Below, piece after piece: positions 32,803 through 41,844 of a stretch of DNA of 54,181 nt. Within the stretch, counting starts at the first letter, position 1, and the number at the start of each line of letters is the position of its first letter. The stretch covers positions 1 through 54,181 of the forward strand of contig CAJUGE010000007.1 of assembly GCA_910586295.1 (NCBI GenBank). The letters run 5' to 3'. The stretch is from an uncultured Bacilli bacterium (GTDB lineage Bacteria; Bacillota_I; Bacilli_A; RF39; UBA660). The position numbers were made by a program, and so were the translations under genes. The notes beneath the pieces were generated by a model. That model did no database searches. It was not told where the DNA came from and worked only from the letters and a program-made list of their open reading frames with translations.

Positions 32803-35061
32803 ATGACAAAAGACAAGCTAATCGATTTATTAAATGAAAACATTATAAAACATAATAACCCAGAAGAGTTTAAAAAATTACTAACACTTAGTGATGAAGA
32901 AGTAGAATTTATTACAAATATAAAGGTATCAAAAGAAACAAAAAGAAATTTAATATCTTTCATATATTTAGTAGAAACACTACAAGACGAAGACTCTAAA
33001 AGTACAATATTATCTACACTTTGCTCAATAAAAGAAGAAAACATTGATAACTATATTAAATTAATTATAAGACTAATAGAAAAAGAATCTTACAAAAACA
33101 TTATACAATATATAAAAGAAAGTGAAAATTTAATAACACCATTACTAACAATATCTAATTGTAATGAGTTGTTTCGTAAAGATTTATTTCTAGACGCGCT
33201 CAGATGTCTTTTACCTTTAAAATACAATAGCAAGAGAACTTTAAATTCTTTAAGTACAATACTAACTAACCCAAATTTAATAAAAAGTAAGTGGTATAAA
33301 ATAACTATAAATGAAATTATCTTAACAAGACCACCAAGACCTAATATAATAAATGCACTACCAGGTTCATCCCTCTTTTATGATGGTATTCTAAAATCTT
33401 CTAAATATGAAGAAATACTTAAAAGCATCCATAGACTAGTAGATGAAGAACAAGTATTTATTTTAAATGAAATAATAGATGAAACACCTAATCAAAGAGA
33501 CTTTGCTAATAAGCTTTTAGTGGAAATCATAAACTCTCTTGCCAACATAAAGCCAGAATTTTATTCATTATTTCTTAAAATTGCTAAATCAAAAAATAGT
33601 TTTCTAGATGACTATTATTATCTACAAGCACTAAAAAACATTCAAAATATAAATTCTCATTTATATAGCGACTTTTATTATACTATAGTAACTACTGCGA
33701 ATGACAACAATGATGTAGCTCTTAATAAATTCTATTCAATATTAAAAGATATAAACAGTTATCCTAAATTTTATGCTATAAAGGAATGTTTAAACGACCA
33801 TGATTTTCTAAATTATAAATACAAAGTGTTTATATTAGAAAGTCTTTGTAAAGATTTAAATATAATACACTATAACTATCCATCATTAGGAATACTTCTA
33901 AATTCCACTCTTTTATCTATATCTAATTATCCTAATTTAATAATTTCACTTCATAACACTGACAGTGAGTACAAAGTAGAATTATTGGATAAAATATTAG
34001 ACACACTTCACTATAAATACAAACGTAAAAGTCTTTCTTACTTGTTTGCAATAGATGATGAAGAACTATTAGAAGAATACATTGGATTTATCAATAATAA
34101 TAACATTGCAGATGATGAAGAAGAATGGTTAGAAATATTTGAAATTTCAAAGAAAATCAAAAATGGAAAACTACTAGAACATTTTATAGAAATATGTCAA
34201 AGATTAGCTTTTAATATCGAAAACGAAGAAGAGAGAATTAAGATACTAAATTTAGTCGCAGATATAAAAGACACCGATGTAATGAAATACATAATAAATA
34301 GCATTGACAAACTAGTTAGTTTAGAAAGAGAATATGGAATAAAAATTGAAAATGAAAATAAAAATTTTAGATTTAGAAACATAATTAGCTATCTAAAAAT
34401 GAAAAATAAAGATTTATTGCCTACTTACTATAACATAATCTTTAACAAGAACTTTTATAACGCTCCTAATTATTATACTAATATATATATACTAGATAAA
34501 ATTACAAGTTTAGAGGGACTACAAATAATAGAAAGAATAATAAATAGTGAACTTAGTACACCTTTTATAGGTAGAATCATAAACTTCCATAATGTAAGTA
34601 AATTAAAATATATAGAATTACTTATAAAAGAGTTAGAAACAGCAAAATGGATGAAAGATGAAGTTAAAGTAGATCATCTTGGTTATATTTTAGAGAGTAA
34701 TCCTGAAGAAAACAGAGTCTTAATAAACTTACTAACTTCTTCAAATAAATTAGTAACAAAACACAAAGAAAAATTATTAAAGATGATATTATCTTCTAAA
34801 TCTAGCGATGAAGTTAGAGAGAAGATAAATAGAGAACTACTATTTAGTAAAAACACAAAAAGTGATATACTTGAATCTTTATTTGAACTATCAATGTTTC
34901 CAGTAACTTATCCATTAGAAGATATGCTATCAACCTTAACTAAAGAAGAATTAGTGAGCATGTTAAAATCCTTTGGTGAAGACGAAGATATATCTGAAAA
35001 AGAAGAAGTTTTTAGAGGAGTAGGCCCACTAAGATTTAAATTAGATAATTATATGAAATAA
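32803..35061 (+). CDS. Large helical-repeat protein B (paralogue of A)
   Basis: A 752-residue helical solenoid, 9 nt after protein A with AGGAGAGC upstream, so co-transcribed. The N-terminus LIDLLNENIIKHNNPEEFKK and LTLSDEEVEFITNIKVSKET mirrors protein A (L..LI.E..L..NN.E.F, LSDE...F..NIK). The C-terminus (PLEDMLSTLTKEELVSMLKS, FGEDEDISEKEEVFRGVG) also matches A in pattern. No enzyme motif, signal peptide or membrane segment is visible. The two may form a hetero-assembly; nothing here shows the partner. Confidence 0.85.
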   Translation: MTKDKLIDLLNENIIKHNNPEEFKKLLTLSDEEVEFITNIKVSKETKRNLISFIYLVETLQDEDSKSTILSTLCSIKEENIDNYIKLIIRLIEKESYKNIIQYIKESENLITPLLTISNCNELFRKDLFLDALRCLLPLKYNSKRTLNSLSTILTNPNLIKSKWYKITINEIILTRPPRPNIINALPGSSLFYDGILKSSKYEEILKSIHRLVDEEQVFILNEIIDETPNQRDFANKLLVEIINSLANIKPEFYSLFLKIAKSKNSFLDDYYYLQALKNIQNINSHLYSDFYYTIVTTANDNNDVALNKFYSILKDINSYPKFYAIKECLNDHDFLNYKYKVFILESLCKDLNIIHYNYPSLGILLNSTLLSISNYPNLIISLHNTDSEYKVELLDKILDTLHYKYKRKSLSYLFAIDDEELLEEYIGFINNNNIADDEEEWLEIFEISKKIKNGKLLEHFIEICQRLAFNIENEEERIKILNLVADIKDTDVMKYIINSIDKLVSLEREYGIKIENENKNFRFRNIISYLKMKNKDLLPTYYNIIFNKNFYNAPNYYTNIYILDKITSLEGLQIIERIINSELSTPFIGRIINFHNVSKLKYIELLIKELETAKWMKDEVKVDHLGYILESNPEENRVLINLLTSSNKLVTKHKEKLLKMILSSKSSDEVREKINRELLFSKNTKSDILESLFELSMFPVTYPLEDMLSTLTKEELVSMLKSFGEDEDISEKEEVFRGVGPLRFKLDNYMK

Positions 35062-35095
35062 TTGTATTAACTTGACGTAAAAACTTATTAATCAT

Positions 35096-35124
35096 TTGAA
35101 TTAACCCTATCTTTATTATATAAT
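35096..35124 (+). promoter_or_regulatory. Promoter of tex
   Basis: TTGAAT at 35096-35101, 17-nt spacer, TATAAT at 35119-35124; AAAGGAG precedes the ATG at 35147. Confidence 0.65.
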
Positions 35125-35146
35125 GAACTTAAAGGAGTAATATATA

Positions 35147-37273
35147 ATGAATGAAGAAATAATAAAAATATTAGAAAGTACAACTGACATAAAGAAAAGC
35201 CAAATAGAAGCTACCTTAAAACTACTTGAAGAAGGCTCAACTATACCTTTCATAGCAAGATATAGAAAAGAAGTGACAAACAACTTAGATGAAGAACAAG
35301 TTAAGTTAATAAGTGATGAATACAAAAGAAACTTAAATTTACTTGAAAGAAAAGAAAGTGTAATAGGACTTATAGACGAAAAGGGACTATTAACTGATGA
35401 GTTAAAGTCTCAAATAATGGCCTGCACAAAACTTACTGAAGTAGAAGATTTATATAGACCATACAAAGAAAAGAAGAAAACCAAAGCTAGTGAAGCAATA
35501 AAAATGGGACTTGAACCTTTAGCGAAGAAAATAATGTCTTTTCCTGAAACTGGTTCACTAGAAACTTTAGCCAGCGGATATAATATGGAAGTTAGTACTG
35601 CTTTAGAAAATGCAGGATATATAATAAGTGAATGGATAAGTGACAATGCAAGTTACAGAAAATGGATAAGAAACTATATGTACAACAAGGGTGTCATAAA
35701 AACAAAAGTAAAAAAGAATAATCCAGATGAAGAAAAAACTTATGAAATGTATTATGATTTTTCGGAACAAATAAAATACATAAAGCACTATAGAATGCTA
35801 GCAATAAACCGTGCAGAAAAAGAAAAAGTTATAACAGTCTCATTAGACTTTGAAGAAAGTGCTTTAGAAGAATATCTAGAGAATAAAATCATTAAAAAAC
35901 CTAACTCATTTGTAGTACCTTTAGTAAAAGATGCTATAAAAGATGCACTTAAAAGACTAATAATACCTAGTGTAGAAAGAGAAATTAGAAGTGAAGTCAC
36001 TGAAAAATGCGAAGAAAAAGCAATAAAGACTTTTGGTAAAAATCTAAGTAGTTTACTTCTTACAAGACCTATAAAAGGCACAGTAGTACTTGGTTTTGAT
36101 CCAGCATACAGAACAGGATGCAAACTTGCAGTTATAGACGAACTTGGAAACTTATTAGAAGTAAAAACTATTTACCCACATGAACCTAAAAATGACCTTG
36201 TAGGAAGTGCAAAAACCTTAAAAGAACTTATAGACAAATACAACATAAAACTAATAGCAATCGGAAACGGAACAGCCTCACGTGAAAGTGAAACATTCGT
36301 AGCAGAATGTATAAAAGGATTAGATGTCAAATATATAATAGTTAGTGAAGCAGGAGCAAGCATATACTCAGCAAGTAAACTAGCCATAGAAGAATTCCCA
36401 GATTTAACAGTAGAAAAAAGAAGTGCCATAAGTATAGGTAGACGTGTACAAGATCCACTTAGTGAATTAGTTAAAATAGACGCTAAATCAATTGGAGTAG
36501 GGGAATACCAATACGATGTTAACCAAAAAAATCTTGGTGAAGAACTAGACTATTCTGTAATGAGTATAGTTAATAAAGTTGGTGTTAACATAAACACTGC
36601 TTCTCGCAGCATTTTAAAGTACATAAGTGGTATGAACAAAAAAGCGATTGATGGAATAATGGAATTTAAAAAGAAAAATAACTTTTCTAATAGAGAATCA
36701 TTAAAAGAAGTAAAAGGAATAACAGATAAAATATATGAACAAGCAATAGGATTTCTTAGAGTCCCTAATAGTACTAACCCCCTAGATAACACAGGAATAC
36801 ACCCAGAAAATTACAAAGATACTGAAGTCATTCTAAATTATCTTAATCTGAGTGTTAATGATATACAAAAAGAAACATTTAAAGAAACTTTAAATAATGC
36901 TAACTGCAATAAGATATCTGAAGATACAAGAATAAACATATATACTACAGAAAGCATAATAAAAGAATTAAAAAGTCCTGGACTAGATCCTAGAGATGAA
37001 CTAGAAATGCCAATATTAAAAAGTGACATTCTAAAAATAGAAGACTTAAATGTTGGAATGAGTCTAGAAGGAACAGTAAGAAACGTTGCATCTTTTGGAG
37101 CATTTGTAGACATAGGACTTAAAAACGATGCACTAATTCACATATCAAAACTAAGCAAGAATTTTGTTAGTGATCCTAGTGAAATAGTTAGTGTAGGGGA
37201 TATTATCAAATGCTATGTAGACAAAATAGACATAGAGAAAAAACAAGTGGGCTTAAGTCTCATAAAAAATTAG
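35147..37273 (+). CDS. tex: Tex family RNA-binding transcription accessory protein
   Basis: Tex is a nucleic-acid-binding protein with roles in transcription and stress tolerance. The 708 residues follow the family layout: an N-terminal helical Tex domain (LKLLEEGSTIPFIARYRKEVTN, EDLYRPYKEKKKTKA), a YqgF/RNase H-like domain (GFDPAYRTGCKLAVIDELG), two helix-hairpin-helix stretches (VGVNINTASRSILKYISGM, FSNRESLKEVKGITDKIYEQ) and a C-terminal S1 domain (VGMSLEGTVRNVASFGAFVD, IHISKLSKNFV). The length is normal. uppS follows 8 nt downstream. Confidence 0.95.
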   Translation: MNEEIIKILESTTDIKKSQIEATLKLLEEGSTIPFIARYRKEVTNNLDEEQVKLISDEYKRNLNLLERKESVIGLIDEKGLLTDELKSQIMACTKLTEVEDLYRPYKEKKKTKASEAIKMGLEPLAKKIMSFPETGSLETLASGYNMEVSTALENAGYIISEWISDNASYRKWIRNYMYNKGVIKTKVKKNNPDEEKTYEMYYDFSEQIKYIKHYRMLAINRAEKEKVITVSLDFEESALEEYLENKIIKKPNSFVVPLVKDAIKDALKRLIIPSVEREIRSEVTEKCEEKAIKTFGKNLSSLLLTRPIKGTVVLGFDPAYRTGCKLAVIDELGNLLEVKTIYPHEPKNDLVGSAKTLKELIDKYNIKLIAIGNGTASRESETFVAECIKGLDVKYIIVSEAGASIYSASKLAIEEFPDLTVEKRSAISIGRRVQDPLSELVKIDAKSIGVGEYQYDVNQKNLGEELDYSVMSIVNKVGVNINTASRSILKYISGMNKKAIDGIMEFKKKNNFSNRESLKEVKGITDKIYEQAIGFLRVPNSTNPLDNTGIHPENYKDTEVILNYLNLSVNDIQKETFKETLNNANCNKISEDTRINIYTTESIIKELKSPGLDPRDELEMPILKSDILKIEDLNVGMSLEGTVRNVASFGAFVDIGLKNDALIHISKLSKNFVSDPSEIVSVGDIIKCYVDKIDIEKKQVGLSLIKN

Positions 37274-37281
37274 GAGGGTTT

Positions 37282-37989
37282 ATGGAAGAAAAGAAAGTAC
37301 CTTATCACGTAGGAATAATAATGGATGGAAACAGAAGATGGGCAACATCTAATGGACTAAAAAAATCTGAAGGACATAAAGAAGGTTATAATACAATAAA
37401 AGAAATAAGCAAATACATATATAAAGAGGGAGTAAAAGTACTTAGTATATTTGCTTTCTCAACTGATAATTTTAAAAGAGACGATGATGAAGTAACATCA
37501 CTTATGAACCTTTTTATTAAAGGATTTAATGAACTAAAAAAAACATACAACGAAGACAATATAAAATTAATATTCTCTGGAAGACGTGAACCACTTAGAA
37601 AAGACGTACTTAAATCAATGGATGAAATAGTTGAAAGTACAAAAAATAATACAGGTGGAATATTAAATATATGTATAAACTATGGTGGACAGGCAGAAAT
37701 AGTAGATACAACAAAAAAATTAATAGAAAAAGTACAAAGTAAAGAACTAAATATTGAGGATATTACAGAAGAAACCATTAGAGAAAACTTATACCAAGAT
37801 TTACCACCATTAGACTTAATCATAAGAACTAGTGGTGAACTTAGATTATCAGGATTTATGCTTTATAACTCCACATACGCAGAACTATACTTTAGCGAAC
37901 TAAACTTTCCAGATTTCAAATTTGAAAAAGTTAAAGAAGCTTTAGAAGAATACAAAAATAGAAACAGAAAGTTCGGTGGTTCCAATTAA
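37282..37989 (+). CDS. uppS: Isoprenyl transferase (undecaprenyl diphosphate synthase type)
   Basis: A cis-prenyltransferase that extends farnesyl diphosphate to the C55 carrier lipid of peptidoglycan synthesis. The 235 residues show the phosphate-binding motif GIIMDGNRRWA (Asp15), FAFSTDNFKR, and RTSGELRLSGFMLYNSTYAELYFSE cut here into RTSGELRLS and AELYFSE. The usual RTSGEQRLSNFLLWQ has several substitutions (Q to L, W to Y) but the core is kept. ATG 37282 (8 nt after TAGGAGGG) is chosen; the open frame extends upstream into tex without a ribosome site. cdsA, dxr and rseP, which follow in Bacillus, are absent. Confidence 0.93.
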   Translation: MEEKKVPYHVGIIMDGNRRWATSNGLKKSEGHKEGYNTIKEISKYIYKEGVKVLSIFAFSTDNFKRDDDEVTSLMNLFIKGFNELKKTYNEDNIKLIFSGRREPLRKDVLKSMDEIVESTKNNTGGILNICINYGGQAEIVDTTKKLIEKVQSKELNIEDITEETIRENLYQDLPPLDLIIRTSGELRLSGFMLYNSTYAELYFSELNFPDFKFEKVKEALEEYKNRNRKFGGSN

Positions 37990-38009
37990 AAAGACTAACA
38001 GAGTAAACA

Positions 38010-38123
38010 CTACCCAATTAGTCCAGCACCTGCTAAAGTTCCAAAAATAAAACTTCCTATAAGTACTATTAAAAATAACCAAACTAGTACTCTAAGTATT
38101 AGTTTTTTTGTATTTTTCTTCAT
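38010..38123 (-). CDS. 37-residue single-helix membrane peptide
   Basis: A minus-strand ORF with TAGGTG 7 nt upstream of the ATG. It encodes MKKNTKKLILRVL, then the hydrophobic VWLFLIVLIGSFIFGTLAGA and GLIG. A basic N-terminus followed by one transmembrane helix is typical of real small membrane proteins. It is convergent with uppS and divergent from spoIIM. Family not recognised. Confidence 0.6.
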   Translation of the reverse strand: MKKNTKKLILRVLVWLFLIVLIGSFIFGTLAGAGLIG

Positions 38124-38135
38124 AAACTTCACCTA

Positions 38136-38143
38136 CATACAAT
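38136..38143 (+). promoter_or_regulatory. Candidate sigma-E -10 element of spoIIM
   Basis: CATACAAT is an exact match to the Bacillus sigma-E -10 consensus, 48 nt before the spoIIM ATG. The -35 region at the proper distance is only TTTTCTTC, a poor match to GTCATATT. spoIIM is sigma-E-controlled in Bacillus, which makes the site plausible. Confidence 0.35.
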
Positions 38144-38190
38144 TATATAAATTTTTCTCATAAAAATCAAATACTTTAATATACTTTAAT

Positions 38191-38781
38191 ATGAAAAAGT
38201 TAATTGATAAAAGAATTATAATTATTAATGCAGCACTACTGATACTAGGACTTATCTCTGGAATAATATTTCTTCTATTTACTTCCAATTTAGACAAACT
38301 AATTATAAAAGAAGAAATAACAGACTTCTTTACACAAATAAATACTGGCTCATCTGCCTCAATATCAAATCTATTCATAAGCTTCAAGTACAACATTATG
38401 TACATTTTTATAATAACAATAAGTAGCATTATATACTTATTTTCTCCCTTAGTGCTTCTCATAAACTTCTATAAAGGTTTTCTTATAGGATTTTTAATAT
38501 CAAGTATAGTTTTAACATACAAACTTAAAGGTATTTTCCTAAGCATGTTGTCTCTTATTCCACATCACTTAATAATGTGCATTACAATCATTATATATAG
38601 TAGCATAATGTTACATTTCTCATATAAACTAATGAAAGGTACATATAATGGAGAAAGTATAAACCTAAAAGCATTTATAAAAAAAATAAGCGTATTGTTC
38701 TTAGGTAGTACTATAATATGTTTATTAGCAAGCATATTAGAAATATATTTAAATCCTTTAATAGTTAAACTAATTTTATAG
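38191..38781 (+). CDS. spoIIM: Stage II sporulation protein M
   Basis: SpoIIM is part of the SpoIID-SpoIIM-SpoIIP complex that drives septal thinning and engulfment. The 196 residues show an N-terminal helix (IIIINAALLILGLISGIIF), an extracellular loop rich in NTGSSAS, and four further helices. The family stretch INFYKGFLIGFLISSIV, then LSLIPHHLIMCI, is well conserved. Bacillus SpoIIM is slightly longer. There is no obvious ribosome site before the ATG (CTTTAATATG). Confidence 0.85.
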   Translation: MKKLIDKRIIIINAALLILGLISGIIFLLFTSNLDKLIIKEEITDFFTQINTGSSASISNLFISFKYNIMYIFIITISSIIYLFSPLVLLINFYKGFLIGFLISSIVLTYKLKGIFLSMLSLIPHHLIMCITIIIYSSIMLHFSYKLMKGTYNGESINLKAFIKKISVLFLGSTIICLLASILEIYLNPLIVKLIL

Positions 38782-38807
38782 ACTTACTGTACTAAATATT
38801 GTATAAT
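38779..38807 (+). promoter_or_regulatory. Promoter of mnmA
   Basis: TAGACT at 38779-38784, 17-nt spacer, TATAAT at 38802-38807; AAGGAGAG precedes the ATG at 38828. Confidence 0.5.
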
Positions 38808-38827
38808 TACACCAAGGAGAGACAAAT

Positions 38828-39919
38828 ATGAAAGTAATAATTGGAATGAGTGGTGGAGTAGACAGTGCAGTATCTGCTTATCTATTAGACAAAGAAGAAT
38901 ATGATGTAATAGGATTATTTATGAAAAACTGGGACTCAAATATAAATAGTGATCCAGAAGGAATAACAGATGGAATATGTCCACAAGAACAAGACTATAT
39001 AGATGCAAAAAAAGTGTGTGACCATTTAGGAATCCCTCTTTATAGAGTTGATTTTATAAAAGAATATTGGGATTCTGTTTTTGCATATTTTCTTGATGAA
39101 CTAAAAAAAGGAAGAACACCCAACCCAGATATAATGTGCAATAAATATATTAAATTTGATGTATTCAAAAAAGAAGCAAAACGTTTAGGAGCAGATTTAA
39201 TCGCAACAGGACACTATGCGAGAATTAAAGATGGTAAAGTACTTAGAGGAGTAGATAACAACAAAGACCAAACATATTTCTTAAGTCAAGTAAAATCTAG
39301 TGAATTTAAAGACGTACTCTTTCCAGTAGGTCACTTAACCAAAAGTGAAGTAAGAGCTATCGCAAAAGAAGCAAATCTTCCAGTCGCAGACAAAAAAGAC
39401 TCAACAGGAATATGCTTTATAGGTGAAAGACATTATCAACAATTTATCCAAAACTATTTAAAAGGAAAAACTGGCGATATCATCGATATAGATACTAACA
39501 ATGTTATAGGCACTCATAATGGACTTATGAACTATACTATTGGTCAAAGAAGGAATGTAGGGATTAATGGACATGAGAAAAGACATTACGTATGTGGAAA
39601 AGATGTAGAAAAGAACATATTGTATGTAGCATTTGGTGACGATAATAAGTACTTAATCTCTACAGAAGCAATAATTGAAGAAATGAACTACATAAGTGAT
39701 ATTAAGCCCACAAAGGCAACTTGTAAGTTCAGATATCGCGGAGAAGATATACCTGTAACCATAGAATACTTAAATGAAAGAGAAATAAAAGTCACTTATG
39801 AAACCGCAAAAGCTGTAACACCAGGTCAAGCATGCGTTATATACTTAGAAGAAGAAATGATTGGAGGAGGAATTATCAAAGAAGTCCACAAAGATGGCAA
39901 GAAGCTTTGGTATTTATAA
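38828..39919 (+). CDS. mnmA: tRNA 2-thiouridine synthase MnmA
   Basis: MnmA thiolates U34 of tRNA-Lys, -Glu and -Gln using ATP and a persulfide relay. The 363 residues begin with the PP-loop IIGMSGGVDSAVSAYLL and contain the catalytic cysteines in NPDIMCNKYIKF (about Cys104) and STGICFIGERHYQQF (about Cys199). RVDFIKEYWDSVF, LIATGHYARI and the C-terminal GQACVIYLEEEMIGGGII are also typical. Length is normal. Confidence 0.97.
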   Translation: MKVIIGMSGGVDSAVSAYLLDKEEYDVIGLFMKNWDSNINSDPEGITDGICPQEQDYIDAKKVCDHLGIPLYRVDFIKEYWDSVFAYFLDELKKGRTPNPDIMCNKYIKFDVFKKEAKRLGADLIATGHYARIKDGKVLRGVDNNKDQTYFLSQVKSSEFKDVLFPVGHLTKSEVRAIAKEANLPVADKKDSTGICFIGERHYQQFIQNYLKGKTGDIIDIDTNNVIGTHNGLMNYTIGQRRNVGINGHEKRHYVCGKDVEKNILYVAFGDDNKYLISTEAIIEEMNYISDIKPTKATCKFRYRGEDIPVTIEYLNEREIKVTYETAKAVTPGQACVIYLEEEMIGGGIIKEVHKDGKKLWYL

Positions 39920-39925
39920 GAAAAT

Positions 39926-40636
39926 ATGTATAAGGAAATCAAAGACAAAATATATAAGTCAAAACCATTATACGCTATAGATAAACTATTAGATATAACA
40001 CTTTTAATACTTTCAATATCTAATATTCTAATTTATTGTTTTATCTCAAAGAAAATATACGTATATTTACCAATAATATTAATTGAAACTACAATATTTA
40101 TTATCGTTTTTTCTTTCTATTATAAAAAAATAATAAAAATATATATTCCAAATAAAAAAACTAACAAATCTCTAAAAGAAAAATTTATCATAGCGAGAGA
40201 TTTATATAACGCTAATCAAACTAAAAAATTTAAAGAGGAGCTTATAAAAATTTTAAAAGAATATAATATAAATACTAAAGATAAGCTTGAGTTATTAATC
40301 CAATACTATAGACGCTATTTACCCGAAGTAGCAGTCAAAAAAACTAAGAAGATATTTATAACATCTTTCACATCTACTTTAACTATATTAACAGCAATAT
40401 ATTATTATAATACTTCTGAAATTTCAGTAGTATTCCTAATTTCAATTATTTCTTCGATTTTTATTACAATTTTAGCCAAAATAATAACATTTATTCAAAG
40501 AATTATTGGCCAGTCTGAAAATGAATACATTGAAATAGAAGAAGTATTAACGACTTTGTATTTTAGTTTTGAAACATATGAAAAAGAATTAAATCAAACA
40601 AGAAAAACAAATAGAAAACAGAAAAAAACTACTTAA
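39926..40636 (+). CDS. Membrane protein of unknown function after mnmA
   Basis: A 236-residue protein with two helix pairs: about 22-42 and 46-66 (LLDITLLILSISNILIYCFI, YLPIILIETTIFIIVFSFYY), then about 143-190 (FITSFTSTLTILTAIYYY, VVFLISIISSIFITILAKII). A basic loop of about 75 residues separates them, and a basic tail (NRKQKKTT) ends the protein. It starts 7 nt after mnmA without a convincing ribosome site. Family not recognised. Confidence 0.7.
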   Translation: MYKEIKDKIYKSKPLYAIDKLLDITLLILSISNILIYCFISKKIYVYLPIILIETTIFIIVFSFYYKKIIKIYIPNKKTNKSLKEKFIIARDLYNANQTKKFKEELIKILKEYNINTKDKLELLIQYYRRYLPEVAVKKTKKIFITSFTSTLTILTAIYYYNTSEISVVFLISIISSIFITILAKIITFIQRIIGQSENEYIEIEEVLTTLYFSFETYEKELNQTRKTNRKQKKTT

Positions 40637-40669
40637 CACAAAATATTTTTCTTTACTTTAAATTTACAC

Positions 40670-40699
40670 TTGACTTGTCATTGTAAACTGTTGTAAAAT
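40670..40699 (+). promoter_or_regulatory. Promoter of the XRE-type regulator gene
   Basis: TTGACT at 40670-40675, 18-nt spacer, TAAAAT at 40694-40699. The spacer and -10 contain a direct repeat TTGTAAACTG/TTGTAAAAT, a possible autoregulatory operator. Confidence 0.55.
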
Positions 40700-40741
40700 A
40701 AAAACATAATAAAAAAATAGAGTAGGGAGAGAAAAAGAAAA

Positions 40742-41557
40742 ATGAAGAACTTAAATGATTTATTACAAGAATTAGGAATATCAAAAGTAAAATTAGCAAA
40801 GTACCTAGGAGTCTCTAGACAAATGATTTATAATTATCTAGAACTAGAAAGTTTAAATAAATGGCCAAAAGAAAAGAAAATATTACTTTTCAAATTACTT
40901 GACATAGAAGATGGAAGCGATGAGTCAATTGGCAACATAAAAATAACTGCAGAATACTTAGAGAACATTGAAAGTAAATTAAATCAAAATATTAAAACTA
41001 ATGATTCGAGTGATTCTTATTTTGATTTGAAAGATTTAAATAAGGATGAACAAACACTTGTAAATGATTTAATATCACTAATAAAAGAAAAATTTACTGA
41101 AGAAAAAAACAAAGACACATACTACGAGTTCTTGTATTTATATCATGTACTACAATCAGTAGACAACGTTCCAGAAATTAAGTATATGTTTGCATATTTA
41201 TCTAAAACGACAGGTTTTACAGATCCTATGGAATTTAAATTCGATGAAACAGCACAATTTATCTTAGAAAGCATCGTTTTCACTGCTATGAATCTATATA
41301 ACAATGGTGGCGCTCAAAAAAGTAAGTTAGTAGCATCTCATGAAAGATTCGTTAAAGAAATAGAAAATAATAAAGAAGAAGTATTAAGTCGTACACAACA
41401 ATTGAATACAGTTAAAATTCAAGCACTAAGGGAACTAGGATATAGTGAAATCAATCCAGAAAATGCTCAAGAAGTATTTAACAAGATGGGAGAAATTCAA
41501 TCAAGAAAAGTTGTAATGGGTAATAAAAAAGTTGCAGATCTTAAAAATGTAGCTTAA
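40742..41557 (+). CDS. XRE-type helix-turn-helix regulator with long C-terminal domain
   Basis: A 271-residue protein. The N-terminal 55 residues form a lambda-repressor/XRE-type HTH (LNDLLQELGISKVKLAKYLG, VSRQMIYNYLELESLNKWP). The C-terminal 200 residues are helical and of unknown type, with segment LLYHVLQSVDNVPEIKYMF-like helices near 135-160 and a lysine-rich end. It is stand-alone with its own promoter and a strong terminator. The ribosome site TAGGGAG lies before the ATG. The target genes are unknown. Confidence 0.75.
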   Translation: MKNLNDLLQELGISKVKLAKYLGVSRQMIYNYLELESLNKWPKEKKILLFKLLDIEDGSDESIGNIKITAEYLENIESKLNQNIKTNDSSDSYFDLKDLNKDEQTLVNDLISLIKEKFTEEKNKDTYYEFLYLYHVLQSVDNVPEIKYMFAYLSKTTGFTDPMEFKFDETAQFILESIVFTAMNLYNNGGAQKSKLVASHERFVKEIENNKEEVLSRTQQLNTVKIQALRELGYSEINPENAQEVFNKMGEIQSRKVVMGNKKVADLKNVA

Positions 41558-41575
41558 TTATTGTTTGTTTATATT

Positions 41576-41613
41576 AAAAAGAAGAATACATTCAATTCAG
41601 TATTCTTCTTTTT
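41576..41613. terminator. Strong (possibly bidirectional) terminator after the regulator gene
   Basis: Perfect 14-bp stem AAAAAGAAGAATAC/GTATTCTTCTTTTT with a 10-nt loop. A and T runs flank both sides. The remaining 41,614-41,844 is AT-rich; it holds distant inverted repeats TTAACATAAT/ATTATGTTAA but no gene that I can see. Confidence 0.8.
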
Positions 41614-41844
41614 AAAATTTACTAATCCCCTACTAAAAACTACCTAAAAATAGAGTAGAATAGTAGTAAAAGAAAGTATTGTAGTTTAACCAAATCAAGA
41701 ACTTAACATAATATATATTATCGGAACTTATGTATTAACATAAAAATTTAAGTAATAAGAGCTCTCAAAAATGATTTAATGATAAATAATATTATACATT
41801 ATGTTAATTTACTCTCTCACAACTTAACAATAATATTGCAATTA

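Noticed and set aside
41614..41844. Small RNA gene between the XRE regulator and the ZIP gene
   Set aside because: Distant inverted repeats exist (TTAACATAAT/ATTATGTTAA) but there is no clear promoter-terminator pair.
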